Shown piece by piece: positions 63,299 through 64,000 of a stretch of 64,000 nucleotides of DNA. The stretch is from NCBI RefSeq assembly GCF_900149685.1, contig NZ_LT702999.1, positions 2,790,001-2,854,000 on the forward strand, given 5' to 3'. The first letter of the stretch is position 1; each line of letters starts with the position of its first letter. The position numbers and the translations under genes are program-made. The stretch is from Erythrobacter sp. Alg231-14 (GTDB taxonomy: Bacteria > Pseudomonadota > Alphaproteobacteria > Sphingomonadales > Sphingomonadaceae). The notes under the pieces are model-generated. The model saw nothing but the letters and a program-made list of their open reading frames with translations, was not told the origin of the DNA and searched no databases.

Positions 63299-64000
63299 TC
63301 AATCGATTTGGTATCTCACCGTGATTGTGAAACTTCTGCCTGCATCGAACGCGCCGCCGGGACGAACACGAAAATCGGTGATTTCGGTATCGCAGCCATC
63401 GTCATCTGCGATTGGCGTGTATTCAAAATTGTCGCTTCCGTCATCTTCCGAAAATTCCAAGTCATCGGTGTCGAGGGCGAGATCAAGGGTCACGCTGCCC
63501 GTGCCGCCATAATCATAATTCAGACCAGAATTGTTGCCCGGATCACCAAAGATAACCGGCCCGCCGCTGCGGCCTAATAGACACATTTTTGCGTCCGAAG
63601 GGCCATCATCCCAGACAACCACGCTATCTGCGTCGGTCGCTTCGCTTCCGGTGTTTGTGACGGTAATCACATATTGGACCATCGCGCCTGGTATCGCTTT
63701 GGGCGAAACACCCCCGGGTACGGCCGCGCCATTGACCGGGTCAAAGATGATCGAACTTACCTTTGTCACATCCAACGTTGTGAACGGGTTGCAAACGGTG
63801 ATGTCGTGAATGCCGATCGCCTGTTGACCGGGATCGTTCGGTGCGGTCGTGTGGTTGCCATACCGAATGATGATCGTTTCGACCGCTTGCGTGAATGTTA
63901 CAACGACATTGCCCAACGCTTGATCGGAACCGGATGCGCCATCACCAATCGCGACGTTGCCGCCTTGGATAAAGTTTACGTTGCCGTTGGTCAGGACCGC
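63299..64000 (-). CDS. C-terminal part of a secreted DUF11-like repeat protein (cut by window edge)
   Basis: The frame runs to the window edge without a start: upstream codons read AVLTNGNVNFIQGGNVAIG. The 233 visible residues include ETIIIRYGNHTTAPNDPG, then a DUF11-like beta domain (PGAMVQYVITVTNTGSEATD) and a final DTEITDFRVRPGGAFDAG tail. The last 100 residues match the ending of the protein at 43560-45128 in layout: NTGS/NTGD, acidic, a cysteine pair, F..RP.G. It stops at the otsB promoter side, 86 bases before otsB. Confidence 0.75.
   Translation of the reverse strand, partial: AVLTNGNVNFIQGGNVAIGDGASGSDQALGNVVVTFTQAVETIIIRYGNHTTAPNDPGQQAIGIHDITVCNPFTTLDVTKVSSIIFDPVNGAAVPGGVSPKAIPGAMVQYVITVTNTGSEATDADSVVVWDDGPSDAKMCLLGRSGGPVIFGDPGNNSGLNYDYGGTGSVTLDLALDTDDLEFSEDDGSDNFEYTPIADDDGCDTEITDFRVRPGGAFDAGRSFTITVRYQID

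Noticed and set aside
1-64000. CRISPR arrays, rRNA, tRNA, insertion sequences and prophage genes
   Set aside because: I looked for regular direct repeats, tRNA-like cloverleafs in the gaps and transposase or phage motifs, and found none that hold.

Overview
The window reads as ordinary chromosome of an alphaproteobacterium, most probably a sphingomonad of the Erythrobacteraceae type. This rests on gene content: C4-pathway 5-aminolevulinate synthase, small periplasmic proteins with TonB-C-like domains, the carboxyspermidine route to polyamines, and -10 boxes of the CTATAT kind. The genus is inference. I see no rRNA, tRNA, CRISPR array, transposase or prophage gene. Nearly all the DNA is coding, and many neighbours overlap by 1 to 4 bases. 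TTG and GTG starts are common.

Layout. 1-5.1 kb: the start of xerD, a large secreted unknown protein, then aroK, aroB and a cyclase-family hydrolase. 5.3-17.1 kb: propionate/methylmalonyl-CoA metabolism (pccA, pccB, epimerase, B12-dependent mutase) around a tightly coupled six-gene operon that carries biotin synthase and ends in metY. 17.2-22.5 kb: an XRE regulator/DUF2975 pair with an elaborate upstream control region, two NAD(P)-dependent oxidoreductases, glutathione reductase and a SIR2-like protein. 22.6-30.5 kb: an RhlE-type helicase, two of three small TonB-C-like proteins, pgi, then lepB-rnc-era, the third TonB-C-like protein and a small helix-turn-helix-like protein. 30.5-39.3 kb: a CheY-like regulator, topA, a vWA protein, two related membrane proteins, dprA and plsY. 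39.4-45.1 kb: murI, hemA, a TauD-type dioxygenase, a nitroreductase and a secreted multi-domain protein. 45.2-54.6 kb: a dispersed polyamine cluster (ornithine decarboxylase, carboxynorspermidine decarboxylase and dehydrogenase) mixed with lemA, a DUF3137 gene and two class C beta-lactamase-fold hydrolases. 54.8-59.2 kb: threonine dehydratase, two tandem MAPEG proteins, trxB, a phosphatase and a response regulator. 59.3-63.2 kb: a trehalose operon otsB-GH15-otsA. At the right edge is the C-terminal part of a second secreted repeat-domain protein.

The genes form several working units. PccA/PccB, Mce and Mcm take propionyl-CoA to succinyl-CoA, and bioB nearby makes the biotin that PccA carries. 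Ornithine decarboxylase plus the carboxyspermidine enzymes would make spermidine without S-adenosylmethionine decarboxylase. OtsA and OtsB make trehalose. The observations most worth following are the otsA start (an ATA codon in an ATAA overlap), the hairpin that covers the ribosome binding site of the DUF2975-XRE pair together with nested inverted repeats upstream, the structured leader of ornithine decarboxylase, and the SIR2-like gene with its own leader hairpin. I did not find a clearly new multi-gene system.
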